64,000 nt of DNA, from positions 126,891-190,890 of the forward strand of contig DF237028.1 in assembly GCA_000708835.1 (NCBI GenBank), read 5' to 3'. Below, one piece after another: positions 51,201-63,010 of this stretch (the first letter of the stretch is position 1; every line of letters starts with the position of its first letter). The notes under the pieces were generated by a model. It did no database searches and had not been told where the DNA came from. It saw only the letters and a list, made by a program, of their open reading frames with translations. A program made the translations under genes and the position numbers. The DNA is from Klebsormidium nitens (taxonomy: Eukaryota > Streptophyta > Klebsormidiophyceae > Klebsormidiales > Klebsormidiaceae).

Positions 51201-52517
51201 CGATAGGTAGGTATAAGTGAGGTGTCAGTTTCATCGGATTAGCAAATATGCCGCGCTTTTGGTTACTTGTTCCAAGCTGAAATATCGTGGTCTGAAGGTG
51301 GCACGCCACTCAAGTAAAAGTACTCTACTTCCTCGCTTTGTCCCTTCCGAGACTGACAACGGGAAACTTTCGTCTTGATGCATTGTCTTACTGTGGTTGG
51401 TTAGTGATCAAGTAAGTTTCTTGGTAATTGATTTTGTTTTTGATTGCTCCTGTGCAGCGGTTTCCTGTCCTTCATCAAGGCTCTTGATGCCGACACGGTT
51501 GTAGGGGTAAGCCGTCGGACCTTGAAAGCTTAGAGCTAGGGATGACGTTTCTAACAAAATATGGGGTCTGCTTGCTTTTGCACGTGTCTTTACGCCGATC
51601 GTATCATGTTATCGCCGTACATTTCCGCTAGTTGCTTGCGAAGTACCCTATTCGATCAAAGGGTTTTCGCACATTCTCAAGCTGCTAGACTAGCCAGTGT
51701 CTGGAAACTTGTTGGTGACGTCATGAGCGCAGCCGCAAGTTCGGAGATTTCATCTTCATTGGCTCCCATTGTAAAATCGTCTTTAGATCCGTCCCTAGCT
51801 TGATCTTCGACATGCAAGCTCTCGCGGCAGATGACGCCGTGACTCAGATACACTGGATTCAAAACGACCAAGAACTATCTGACTCGTTACGTGTGCAGAT
51901 TATGTACCTCGTTGGTTGCATCCTGTGGGTTCTCGAGGCGTTACTTAGCATATTCGTCCTCCAGGTAAGGATCCGTGCACAAACTTGCGAGTCTTTCACT
52001 TATGGCGACCTTACGATCAAGTTGCGTGTCGGTACAATGCTTCAAAGGACGGCCTGTACATAAGCAGCCTGAGCGATTGACGGAAAGATTCGCTAGTCAT
52101 TACTTTGCTCGGCACGCACTTGTATCTGTCGCAGATTTGGATTTGCCATGCGGCAAATCTCGCACGGTTTTTGGGAGGTCTTATAGTTGACCTGATCTGC
52201 AAGTCGTTCTTGTTTCAGCTTTCCTTCGTTTCCGTTGTATGTTCTTCTGTAATAGCAGTGACAGCAGTCTCATCCTGCAGATTTTGATTCGTAATGCGAA
52301 ATTGAATTTGGTCTAACGTTTGCCTTGCCACGCACCTTGTGACGGCGCAATCTGGCCGTTCCCTGAGGTCACTACACCTCCGAACATTTTGCGTATTTCA
52401 AGAAAACTAAGATTTCCGACTTTTCTGCAGCGCGTCTACTCGTACTTCCGTGGATCAGGAAAGGCGACGGAAGTGAAACGCCAGGGAGCTCGTGCGGTTG
52501 TCCAGGCTGCTGTGTAG
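48237..52517 (+). CDS. SCAMP: Secretory carrier-associated membrane protein (SCAMP)
   Basis: Thirteen exons join to about 318 aa: 48237-48296, 48442-48525, 48707-48808, 48975-49040, 49415-49448, 49652-49774, 50115-50192, 50379-50472, 50692-50737, 51114-51181, 51458-51506, 51899-51964, 52431-52517. SCAMPs are tetraspanning proteins of secretory and endocytic vesicles. The N-terminal tail has two NPF motifs (KNPFDDETDANPFA) that can bind EH-domain proteins, a Gly/Tyr-rich part, and a Lys/Glu coiled coil (PGYKKKEKELKAKEKELQ, ELKKREEDARR). The family signature DTKNWPFFFPILHHDISADI follows. Four hydrophobic segments lie at about residues 157-180, 184-205, 218-245 and 269-290, with the amphipathic WYKRLYNAMR between the second and third. 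The C terminus has YSYFRGSGKA. All intron phases close. Confidence 0.94.
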
Positions 52518-53331
52518 TATTCTGATGCCACTCCTCTTCTCTAAAAACTGTCTCTCTGCATGGCTTCCTCTGGTTAGAAAAGTGAGCTCATGCCGCAGAT
52601 TCTAAGATTTGCACTCTGTTGCAGACCTCCGTGTAGGAGATTGTAAGGCTTTGGATTATCTGTCCTTTCGAGTTTCGAAGCCTTTGCTCGTAGTGAGTGC
52701 ATCTAATAAGTGTGTCTCAAAAGCTGGCCCGTGATACTCCAGTGGTGAGTTGTCGATTATTTCGAGGCCGGGCATCATGGTCGAGTGCATACAAACGCAT
52801 AAAGCATCAAGAGCGCCGATTCTGGTTGCAATTTACAACTTCAGGGTTTAACTAGCCATGCACCAGCGTTAGTAACCAGCTTGATCAACCCCGGCGCCAC
52901 AAACTCCCATGCATGGCTTAATTACTCAAGTCCTAAGTTAAATGTAGGATGTACGTTTATTATGCGATATGGCGCGATTACAATTGCAAATGCTGACTAT
53001 AGGATTTCCCAGAAGTCGCATTGCACGCGTTGAATTCTTGATTGCTTAGTAGCTGCTACTGTTGAAACCTGCGAAGACGGTCACTCTTAAAAGTTCAGTC
53101 TGTCATCATACACAACTTACAATACTAGCGTGCAGTATATTTTGTATGCATTCCATCCTCCTTCTGATCTGGCCTTGCATACTGGCAGTCAAGCCAACCT
53201 TCTTATTACACACAAACATTGCCTACGAATGATATATGTAGACAACCTACCACGTCAACCTTAGTGTGAGGTAAAGTTTTGTTTTGGCCGTAAACTTTCC
53301 CCATTGCATGCGGGGTCCCAGTTTTGTTGCT
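52518..53331. other. Intergenic between convergent SCAMP and GT90 genes
   Basis: AT-richer 0.8-kb spacer with no exon or RNA gene visible. Confidence 0.5.
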
Positions 53332-56300
53332 TTAACCACCTTTGCCTGGAGCCGACCTCTTCTTCAACCGCACGTCAAAGCCCTCTGAACCTGACTCAAC
53401 AACCTGGTCTTCAACTGTGCCAGTGGCCTGCTCCAGCCGGCTGTTTCCTGTACCAGGCAAATCGTCAAAGGTTAAGGGCTTCACTGTTAGTTCAATGTCA
53501 ACAGACCTGGCTTCCACTTCCGTCGTGCCGTCTCCTCGCCCCAGCTCGCCCAGAATCTTGTCACCAAGCAGCTTGCCACCCTGTTCCCCTAAAGACCCAC
53601 CACTAGACTCCGTCGCTTGCGCAGCCCCCCTCAGCTCCTCCCTCTCCCCCTTGAGCCCCTCCCTACCACTCCTCCCGCGACCTTCTTTCTCGCGTTCCCG
53701 AGCGAGCACCTTCTCCCTTTCTTGTGCTGCCTTCTCCGTTTCCTCTCTCGCCCGCGCATCCTCCCTCTCCCGTTCCTCCGCCACCCTCCTGTCCTCCTCC
53801 TCGCGCACCGCCAGCTCCTCAAACTCCCGCAACAGCCCCGCCGGTATGCTCCCTACCGTGTCCCGCGGATCCAGCGACGGCCGTTCCGGCTGCCCCCAGT
53901 CAACCACGCAGGGGGGCCGCTCTGCGCGGTCCTCCACCAGCAACTGTGCGCGGACCTGATCAGCCGGAAGTAGCACACTGGTTAGTGCGGGCCGGGAGTC
54001 ACCGTAAGTGGTACTCAATTCATCAGGTCATGGCCTGTGAGGAAGCGTGGATTCAATCCCTCGCAAGCGCAACGGGGTCAACCGATGAACCGATCAGTAG
54101 TGATATTTGCTTGTGACTCGAGGACGTTGCCGCCTGCCAGGGGCAGCTTTGCGCTGCGCCGCACTCCGAACCGATTGCCAGGCACAAAAGTGCCCCGTAT
54201 TCATACTATACTGATGAGCGTTGTGTTCTCAGTCTGCTCATCCCAGGAAGTGAGCACTCACCTTCTTGGGAGGGATCCCCGGGCGGAGGACCTCCGGGAA
54301 GTAGCGGAGTCCCCGGGGAAGGTCGCTTTCGGAGTTTCGCTCGTCGAACGCGTCCTTGAGCCACGTCTTGGTGGTCACCTTGAGCGCATACTGACTCGGT
54401 TGGACCCTGCAGAAAAGAGCGCAGGAGTTCGTCACTTCAGCAAACACAAGTAAACGTTCTCGTGTCCGAAGCAGATGTCCTACATGCTAGATGTCAGACC
54501 TGCTCCGTTGCTGAAGCGGTCCCTTCACGGCACTTATGTGAAGCAAGTCGTCGCAAAATCAGGCATTGCCGCTGAGAGCACGTGAAGTTTAGAGAAACAG
54601 AATCAAGAACGAGGATATCCAGCCCCCAATAACAAACCATGAGTTTGGGAACCCCAATATTTCAGGTACTCACCCTGAAGGGCTGCAGACTAGCATCGCA
54701 GGAGCCTACACCCTAGAATACCAAAGCCTCACAGCTCTGAAACCCTTAGCCCCTGGAAATCTGGAGCGGCTCACTTGAATGTCTGCAGGCTGGCATACTC
54801 CCGCAACACGTGCAGCATGTAGTCATACACGAGCGGCATGTTGACCTCGCGCATCAGGAACTCGGTCCCCGCGCGCCCAATCTGCTTCGCGACCCGCGGG
54901 TGCGCGCGCCCCCAGTCGACCGTCTTGCGAATGTTGGCGCATAAATTGGGGGCTTTTGCGACCGGTAGGAAGTTGACGCCCGGCTTGAGGCCCCGGTACC
55001 AGAACTCGAACCACTCGGATTCGACCATGAGGGTGGTTGCGTCGCACGCCAGGATGTACTTGCCGCTGGCGGACCAAGCCCAGCCCTCCATGTACAGCTT
55101 GAATCTGTGGCAAGGGGGTTGGGAGTCAAGCAACGAAATACTGCTGTGGTTTTCTCTTTCTTTGAGGGTCAAAGCTTGTGGTAAGACGAAGTATCCGGAA
55201 GTCCAGTATTTTGGAGCGCTCGAGACATTGAAGGCTTAAAAAGGGAGCGGAGATGGTTTGGCAGCAGGGATCCATGATTCGTCTTTATGGGGCGCAAGAT
55301 AAGGTTGCTGAAGGTGCAAACCTCCTTCCACCTCAAAACTGTGCGGCCTGAAGATTTCAACTGGATACTTCATTATGAAAGTCGATTGGGTTTGGACAAA
55401 GCTGTCAAGATCAAACGGCCGTGATTTCGTGGTCCTGAACATCCTTCTCCCAAAGACTCCCCTAAATGCCCAAAGTCGAGACTAGCATCCTCCGGCACAG
55501 CAGGGCCGCCGTGTTTTCCAAACTACCTACGTCAACGCCTACTCGCAATGAGGGAGAACCAACTGGACTTTCTTCAGACACCCAATCCTCCAGCACCTCG
55601 CCATCTCAGTAACATGCAAGACCAAGTTGAGAATGTAATGAAGAAACGGGAAACAGGCGCTCACTTGTGCTGGCACTGATTCTCCAGCAGCTTGTTGTCC
55701 ACCAGTCCCTCGCCCCAATCAACGTGCCGCAACTCGACCCCCCACCTGCAGACAATGTAGCAGATTGGTGTCAAGCTTCAGTGCCTTGGGCCTTTCGATC
55801 GATCACTCTCATATCCTTCTGGGGTTTCTGCTGTAATGGCTGAGTCAGATGTAGAACCTGAGGGAGAGAGCTTCGTATATAGACCACGAAAGCAGCTCAG
55901 CAAGAGCACGATTGTACAAACAAGTCAAAGTGACCTGTTGGGAGCAAAAATAGAGTCAACGAGAGCATGCTGCTTCACTGCGCCAGCAAAAGAAACGAGC
56001 CAGCATAAATCCACAGAAGCTAAGCAGTATGACACGTCGACATAGAGAGGCTAATGCATCATAATCGAGACACGGAGAGGAACGGGATAGAGACACGCCC
56101 AGAACGAGAAGCCCACAAAGAGCAGCTCTTCGTGGATTACTCAGATTCAAACGCCAGGGGAACTTGTTGACGATCATAACAGCCAGGGGAACATCGGATG
56201 ACAAACATAACGCCGGAACATCTGTAGCGGCGCACCTGAGCTTCTCGTTGTCTTCGCACTTCCAGAGCTCCTGGCGCGCAAGGCACTGCTCGGAGCCGCC

Positions 56301-59300
56301 CTGCCAGAAGGCGTGCCCGGGCCGCTTCTCCCAGTCGGTCTTGTTGGTCTGCACGATCGCGTCTAGCTGCAGCTGCCACGGGGGGATTTCCAGCTCCGCC
56401 CTGCCAAAAAGGCAAAATCGGTTCGGGGATTTGTTCGGTCTAGAGTCAGTTTTGGGTAAGGGTTCAGCCTGCGAAAGATTCATCGGGGTAGTCCCAGCGT
56501 CGAAAGGCTGCCAGTGATTGCTGCTGCAAGGCGGGGCTATGCTTCGAACATTTTGAGGGGTTGTTAAAAAATGTAAGAGACTGGCGGTGTATCGGAACCA
56601 AAAATAGCACGAGAAAAGTTGTCTGAGACCGACCAGTCGGACTGCCGCTTCAAAGCAACACAGTATGATGCTCGCACAAAACGATACGAAAACGGACTGA
56701 CCAACTAATGCTCGATAAGATCAGACGAATGCAAGCAGAGTAACAAACCAATTGCGCGCTTCTCCAATACCCTATCAATCCATTTAGCACGAGGAGAAAC
56801 TTCCGTCTAGCACCACGGAGAAAAAATGCATCCTCTGAGAGCCTTCATCGAATTTCAAGACGAAATCGACCCAATGCGTCAGACCATGAACGGCGTGCCA
56901 AACTCCACACGTCAAGAGGCCGACACACGCCAAGAAGAGTTGCGCAACAGAGGAAGGGATGACTAACCAGCCCCAGAAGGACCAGTCGGGCCACGTGATG
57001 TCCCAATGATTGGGCGTGCCGCAGTACTTGAGCAGCGGGGGCGGGTCCATGTCCATCTCCCACTGGTACTTGTCAACCAACGGATGGTCGAACGTTTCCA
57101 CCATTACGTCAACATCGGGCACCTGGCAAGCAGATAACCAGGAATGTTAACCCGCAGAACAATCATGGCATACACAGTCCGATATCACGGTTGGAAATAC
57201 ACAGAGGAGCTCGTAGCAAATAAGTACCAAGAGACAGACCGGAGGTGAAGGCACAGACCGAGAGAAGGGGTCAAATGGGCTGGTTACTGTCGTTCTGAAA
57301 CCGGGCCGCTCAGGAAGAAAGGTCCAGAGTAGCATCTTCTTGTCACAAGTTCGCTCGATTTGCCGTGTCTGCCATAAAGACGTCCAAACAAGGCCCGCCA
57401 GACTGGTCTGCATCTAGGCGACCTCAGAAATGGGGGCAGCTGCTAGAAACAAGCGTGCTTGTCCGAAGCTGACGACCTTAAGCGGGGAATCTGCTCCCTT
57501 CATTTGCACCGTCGATCTGCAAATCCTGCAGACCCCTTAAGCGCCGGCATCTAAAAACACACAAAGAGTGCGCTACAAACTCGATAGACAAATTTGCTGG
57601 CATACAAGTGTACCCGGTCGGCTCACCTGGCCCGGGTACCGCTCGAGCAGCTGCAGGATGCCCCACACGGAGTAGTAGAAGCGCAGGTACTCCATGTACT
57701 TGTACTGCATCATCTGCCAGTTGCGCTCCACGTACAGTTCTCCATCCACAATCTGGAACCGGAAGTGAGCCAGCGGCCTGCGTACAATCGGTTGAGTTAG
57801 ACGTACGTTGAGTAGCGTCAATACCTCGGGCTTGAACAAACCATCAAAAGCTCAACATAAAATGAAGACGCTCTGCATCCGTACTCACCCTGAATCCTCA
57901 AACCAAGTTCTCCGGTCCCGAGACAGTAATCTAACTTCACATAGGCTCTACTTCAACTTCACAACAGTTTGTATCTGCGAAAGTGCACCCCCAATATGAC
58001 AAGGCCTGTTGCTTGTAACTTTCTGCAGCCGAAAGTTGTGAAGAATGAAGCAAGCGAGGACTCGCGTGACATGATTCAGCCCCTATAAGCTGGCACCGCT
58101 GGTCAAGACCGAACTCTGAGAAAGCTCGCAAGAGGATCTCGACTTAGCTTAGTGAGGTCAGAAAAAAAACACTGAAACTCGAAACACTGTGCACGATTTG
58201 TTCTGTCCAGGCTGGTTGGCGAACATGAGGGAGGCATCATCAAAAGGGCTCTCAGTTTGTCAGAAATTTTCAGAACTTTAGAGTCCTCGGCATTTGAGTT
58301 GTATTTGGGACAGTAAGGGCAGAACTCGAGGGGAAAGCCTCAACGCTGACAAATCAAGTTGACACCAGACCTTTCGAAACATGGCGTCACAATCACAATG
58401 ACAAAATTGACAGTACGTCTGCTTCAAATGGATGCAGGCGCAGGCCCAAGAGTGCCGGACAGTCTGAGGTAGATGATATAGGTGCGGGGGAAAGCACCAC
58501 ATGGGAAACAGAATGGCCTATAGAAGTTCGCAGGGCTTGCTGAACCACATGATTCCTGTGAAGAACGCAATATATAGACATTCTTTGAAACCCATATGTT
58601 GCTGACATAAAAGAAGCTCATATGCACACGAAGCTAAGATGTCATTTACATATCGTTCCGTACATATTAAAAACGACATATATTTTATTGTTCGTTTATA
58701 CCAGGATCACAAGGAGGCAAGCATTGAGTACATAGATGCCCTCCGAAAGTAAGAAGCGCATCCATCTCTTCAAAGTATCTTCAGCTCAACAAAGATCTAG
58801 TGACATCCAGAAGCAATGCCCATGTCACAGTCAGCCGCAGCCTTTGATACTGCAAGCCTAGTAGACCAGATAGAGAATCTGCCCCTTACTCACCACGCAT
58901 TGAACAGGGCGGCTGGGGTGATGCCCTGCCGATCGCTCCACGGCTGAAAGTCCTCTCTGATGATGTTGTACCAGTCGGGACACTTTTGGACATCTGACCG
59001 CCGGCCCCCCCGGAGCATCTGCTCCTGCGAGCTCTCGATAATCTGCCGCATCCGCTGCCGGATGCTTTGGCCCGGCGCCGAGAAGTTTGTCGCGACGTAC
59101 GGGATTTGCGCGGGCTCGTATGCCGTCATGACCAAGTGCACGCCCTCCCATCGGTAGAGCTCAAAGTACAACAGCAGCAGCTGGGGGTCCAGGTGGAGAA
59201 CGTCAGACCGGGGCTGCCTTTCTCTTGAGTCAAGATCTTCTGCTTCAAATGAGTCAAGATCTTCTGCCTCAAAGTTGGAAACTTCTACTGAGTCGAATCG

Positions 59301-60324
59301 TTTGCTTTGAAGTAGGACATTTCTACTTAGTCAAGGTCTTCTGCTTTCAAGTAGGAAATATCTACTCCAAAGCAGTGCAACAAGTACATAGAAACTCAAC
59401 TCTGACACGATCCGAGTATGATACAGCTCAAGAAGGTTCATGATCAATTGAGACTGACCAATCGGTGGAGCAGTGAAATAGGAATAGGGGCCTAGCCCAC
59501 TGCTGGCGAAAAGTTAGGGGCTCTACACTGAAGTTCTTCTCAAAAGTCGACTCCCTGCCACAGAATCTTGACTACTGGGCCTCTTGATAACGCACCACAT
59601 CAGTCATGGACAGCATGAACTTCTGCAAATGCGAGAGGGGCTTCCATGGAGATTCCTTTGAAAGCCAGGGGTTTTGCGAGTATCTCAGCTATCAGCTTTT
59701 TCAGAAGAAGGAAAGAAGTCAAGGCCTGTTCGTAGCCAGCATCAAGAGCAGATCAGCAGGTGGTATGTATTAAAGAAGAGAAGGTGGACACACGATTCAG
59801 GATGCACTTCGGGCTCAAGGCTCCTTTCAATTCAAGCCGAATTGGGGCAGCACAAAGGTGTGGAAACTAGCATACCAGGATAAGAGCAGCCACCGACGCT
59901 GCAAATGTTTCCTTCCGCATGTCACCAAAGACTCCCATTGCTTTCAATGACTGCCTTCGCCAACCGACATGGCCGTCAATACCTCAAACACTAAGCAAAT
60001 AGTACTCTCCCTCTCCTTACACTTGAGCAAAGCACTTTCGTGGCTTTTCGCCCGGTCACAAGCACCACTGGCAAAAGGGTGCTGCTTCAAAAGTGGTCGA
60101 CGCGCATTGTGTCACAGATCTCTAGCCACAGGAACTTGATTCTGCCATTGCTTCAAAGGCGCTGAGCTGCTCAGCAGCTGCTGCCTCTAAGAGAGTGAAG
60201 ACAATAACTGAGCAAGCTTGTGAGAGCAAGCTTGTGACAGTGTACTAACTGCAGTGTTCAGCCCATGCATCAGGTGGATCCCTGCAGATCCCCCCAGAAG
60301 AGAGACGAAGTCGAGCTCACCCCC
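53332..60324 (-). CDS. GT90 (CAP10-like) glycosyltransferase with charged C-terminal tail
   Basis: Exons: 60324-60250, 59950-59876, 59622-59596, 59213-58894, 57777-57627, 57122-56968, 56400-56236, 55745-55665, 55104-54775, 54406-54262, 53955-53332; 716 codons, with the 5' end open. The core matches CAP10/GT90 glycosyltransferases, which act in the ER/Golgi: CPDWYNIIREDFQPW, FRFQIVDGELYVE, VWGILQLLERYPGQVPDVDV, PPPLLKYCGTPNHWDITWPD, WSFWGWAELEIPPWQL, AFWQGG, LLENQCQHKFKLYMEGWAWS, YILACDATTLMVE. The first three exons (GGELDFVSLLGGSAGIHLM onward) join in phase but are not recognised and could belong to a different 5' structure; an ATG in exon 2 (MGVFGDMRKE) is an alternative start. The last exon adds about 200 residues, with a Glu/Arg coiled coil not normal for the family. 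Substrate unknown. Confidence 0.82.
59227..59376. repeat. Tandem repeat of 24/38 bp beside a GT90 acceptor
   Basis: Units starting GAGTCAAGATCTTCTGC, GAGTCAAGATCTTCTGC, GAGTCGAATCGTTTGC and TAGTCAAGGTCTTCTGC begin at 59227, 59251, 59290 and 59328. The array lies in the intron just upstream (minus sense) of the exon that starts at 59213. Confidence 0.8.
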
Positions 60325-60750
60325 CTGAAATAAAGGTGCTTATGTCGACGGCTAAAAGATCATCATAAACCTTGATCGACGGTTCAAAAGAGACAGTTGG
60401 GGTTGTTGAATGTGGTGCGAGAGAGAGTGCTCATCAGCGGGCAGCCACTGGGGCAACTAGGGCTGTCGCCACAGCTGCATGCATGGCGTGATCACACTGA
60501 CATTGTGACGAGGGGACATGGCTGCGTTGGAAAGGTGCCACTGCTAATGAAGGCGTGAACGCCGCCAGAAAGCTTATCTATGCAGGGCTCTGTTGCCCCT
60601 TCCTCCGCGGTTCGGACAGTGTTTAGGGACGGTCCTATGGGTTTGTAAATGGAAGCTAACTGAACGGGGTAGGGCCCAGCGATGCGGGGCTGTTTTCCCT
60701 CACCCATCAATGTAAGACTTTAACGGGAAAGATTGTCATCTGAGTGCAGG
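60325..60750. promoter_or_regulatory. Spacer between GT90 5' exons and coiled-coil gene
   Basis: This 426-bp region lies between diverging genes and should hold the promoter of the plus-strand gene and the missing first exon or promoter of the GT90 gene. An ATG-led MHAAVATALVAPVAAR frame on the minus strand near 60467-60484 could be a first exon, but no good donor follows. Confidence 0.3.
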
Positions 60751-61803
60751 ATGTCCGATGCCTTGTTTGGTATCATTCGGGAGTTCGAGGGCGCGCTGGA
60801 GGGACAGATGAGGCGGCAGCGCGAGGAGAACATCCAGCGCAAGCGCGAGTTTGAGAAACGGTTTCTGGAAAAGGAGTTGGAGCTTGCAGAGAGGGAGAAC
60901 TCCTGGAAGAAGGATTTGCAGAGAAGAGAGGTGCGCCTGCCTTGGTATTTATGACGAGGGAGGGTCTCGAAGAGGTTAATTCACCTGCTTTGGGACCGCT
61001 TATAGTACACCTCGCCAATTCATGTGGTCTGTCGGTTTGATGAGAGCCTCATCTTCTTGGATGCTTTCTTGGGTTGCTGAGCTTGGGATGTTGGAATCCT
61101 TGGTTGTTGCCCACTCCGTTAATCATTGGGTTTTGAGATCAAGGGCAAGGGGTTATGAGCTGACGGTGGCAAAAAGTATCCAGCTGTCAATGATGGTGAT
61201 TGAACCGGACAATCTCCTGCCCTTCCACCTGATTATACAGTGTTCAACAAAGCCCAATTTGTGCACAAGACTGTTGGCAGACCAGTAGCATTTGTTCAAA
61301 TGCTAAAAGGGTGTAGCAGAGTTTAATGGGTTTATTTTGTGCATAAGCACCAGTTGCTGGCTGAATCAAGGTGCTAGTACCAAGCTTGCACTGGACGGTG
61401 ATGATTTGTTCCTTGAAAAGTTCCATCTCATGTCCTTCTGGTTCCTTGCGTTGTCTTGGAAGTAAAAGGTGTGCGATGGCCATACTTACACTAGATCCGG
61501 TGATTGCACAAGGGTAGTCCTATGCAAGGTGGCCTGTGTTTGGCGAAAAAGTTGGTTCTTGAAGTCAGTTGAGAATGTTGATTTCCAGTGTCGTGTTGGT
61601 GTGATGATGTACAATGGTTTGGTGCGTGTCTGCAGAAATCTGTCGCTGAGAAGGAGAGATATTTGCGTGAAGAGAAAGAGGCGATCGAGAGAGAAGCACG
61701 GTTGCTGAAGGGGGAGGTGGATCCTGTAAAGGATAAAGGGGTTGTTGAGATTGCCTTTGGAAATGAGCAGTACAGATGTTTAAGGCAACCCACACGCAGA
61801 TGA
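60751..61803 (+). CDS. Small coiled-coil protein, C terminus uncertain
   Basis: Exon 1 (60751-60930) and exon 2 (61636-61803) join in phase 0 to about 115 aa. The start reads MSDALFGIIREFEGALEGQM, then a strongly charged helix (RKREFEKRFLEKELELAERE, EKERYLREEKEAIEREARLL) predicted to form a coiled coil. The end, KGVVEIAFGNEQYRCLR, resembles the first strand of a BTB/T1 (KCTD-like) domain, but the frame stops 7 codons later. Either the protein is short, the BTB domain is lost, or exon 2 ends earlier, for example at the GTAAAG at 61728, and splices to an unrecognised exon such as the FWHESVTRALPRKQDE frame near 61880. Function unknown. Confidence 0.55.
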
Positions 61804-63010
61804 CCCATAGATAGCCTAGCGAGGCGTACATTGTTTCGAGTTTGTTCTTGTACAGAGAAACTCTGCATATAGGTAGCACAGTTCTGGCATGAGAGCGTCA
61901 CTCGGGCCTTGCCTCGCAAGCAGGACGAGACATTCGATTTTTTGAGAGCGCGGCTATCCCCAGTCGCGATCTTTGATCCTCGATCAACTTGGAAAGAGGT
62001 CTGTAGAGGTTGAATCTCAAGCTGGTTTTAATGATAGGTTGAGAGAGCCCGCTAGGTTTAGATAGCTCCGCACTGTGAGGATTTGCCCACCACGGTGACC
62101 AAATCGGGGAACGCTCTTCTGTCAACATGTTCATTTGGGCGGCCACTACAACCATGCATGCTTTGGTCCGCTCTGGTAGATGCGCCGCCATCATTCATTA
62201 ACGACTAAGTTACGCATCGCAGGTGGAAACTGAGTTACGGTAGCCTACTGCCATATAGCTAGCCATGACGTGCCGCTCTCGACTGCTCACATGTACACAG
62301 CTGGGGACCTTCAAGGTCCCCAGCTTAGTATGGTAGGTAATATGCATATATACCTATTGCATGCATGTTGAATCTCATGCATGTCGGACGCGGCCTTTAT
62401 GATAGCTGGGTTCAATGTTCATGATTGCGCGAGCTAGAGAGCTTTATGTAACTCGATCCTCATGCAGAAGCGCACGAACGATTGATGATATACTGATGTC
62501 AGTAGCCAGTGGCGGCAGACTCACCTAGATCGACGTGCAGCTACACATATAGCTCTGCACCATGCCCTGCATGAGAGCACTTCATGATGACACGTTGAAC
62601 TTCAGGATGCAATTCAAGCTCATGCTTAACGGAACACTTGGAAGTGTCTCTACTCCTCGAACTCCCGTGAACTACCAGAGTACACTGAGTGGTTTGAAGG
62701 CACCCTGACCAAGACCCTGACATTATCAACATGACGGCTTTGCCATCTAAGTACTTAATTACATTAGAGCGTGACACCTCCGAGCCCGCATTGTCTGAGC
62801 TGTACCATTATAACCAACTAGTACCATTGGGCAGGGCTCTCTCTGCTACCTTGAACAAACTCGTTTCACCTTTGCAGCTATTGGGGCCCCGCAGAGCCTT
62901 TTGACTTTTTCGAGTTCATGCCGAATTTACAGCTTACATAATGGTTCTATCATATACCCATTGGCCTACGCCCAATATCGACGTCAGACCACCGACCTGT
63001 TCATGTGGCC
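61804..63010. other. Mostly gene-free stretch
   Basis: It contains a protein-like plus-strand frame near 61880-62012 (DETFDFLRARLSPVAIFDPR) that may be an exon of the preceding gene, and a perfect hairpin at 62299. The rest is AT-richer and shows no exon. Confidence 0.4.
62299..62325. repeat. Perfect 13-bp inverted repeat with 1-nt spacer
   Basis: AGCTGGGGACCTT (62299-62311), C, then the exact reverse complement AAGGTCCCCAGCT (62313-62325). It is isolated in a gene-free stretch. Confidence 0.85.

Noticed and set aside
53342-53959. 205-codon plus-strand Ser/Pro-rich frame
   Set aside because: It is the antisense shadow of the charged GT90 tail; Glu/Arg-rich coding sequence gives long Ser/Pro frames on the other strand.
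60492-60710. 72-codon minus-strand frame starting MMGEGKQPRIAG
   Set aside because: It lies where the first GT90 exon could be, but has no signal peptide, domain or phase-compatible donor leading to 60324.
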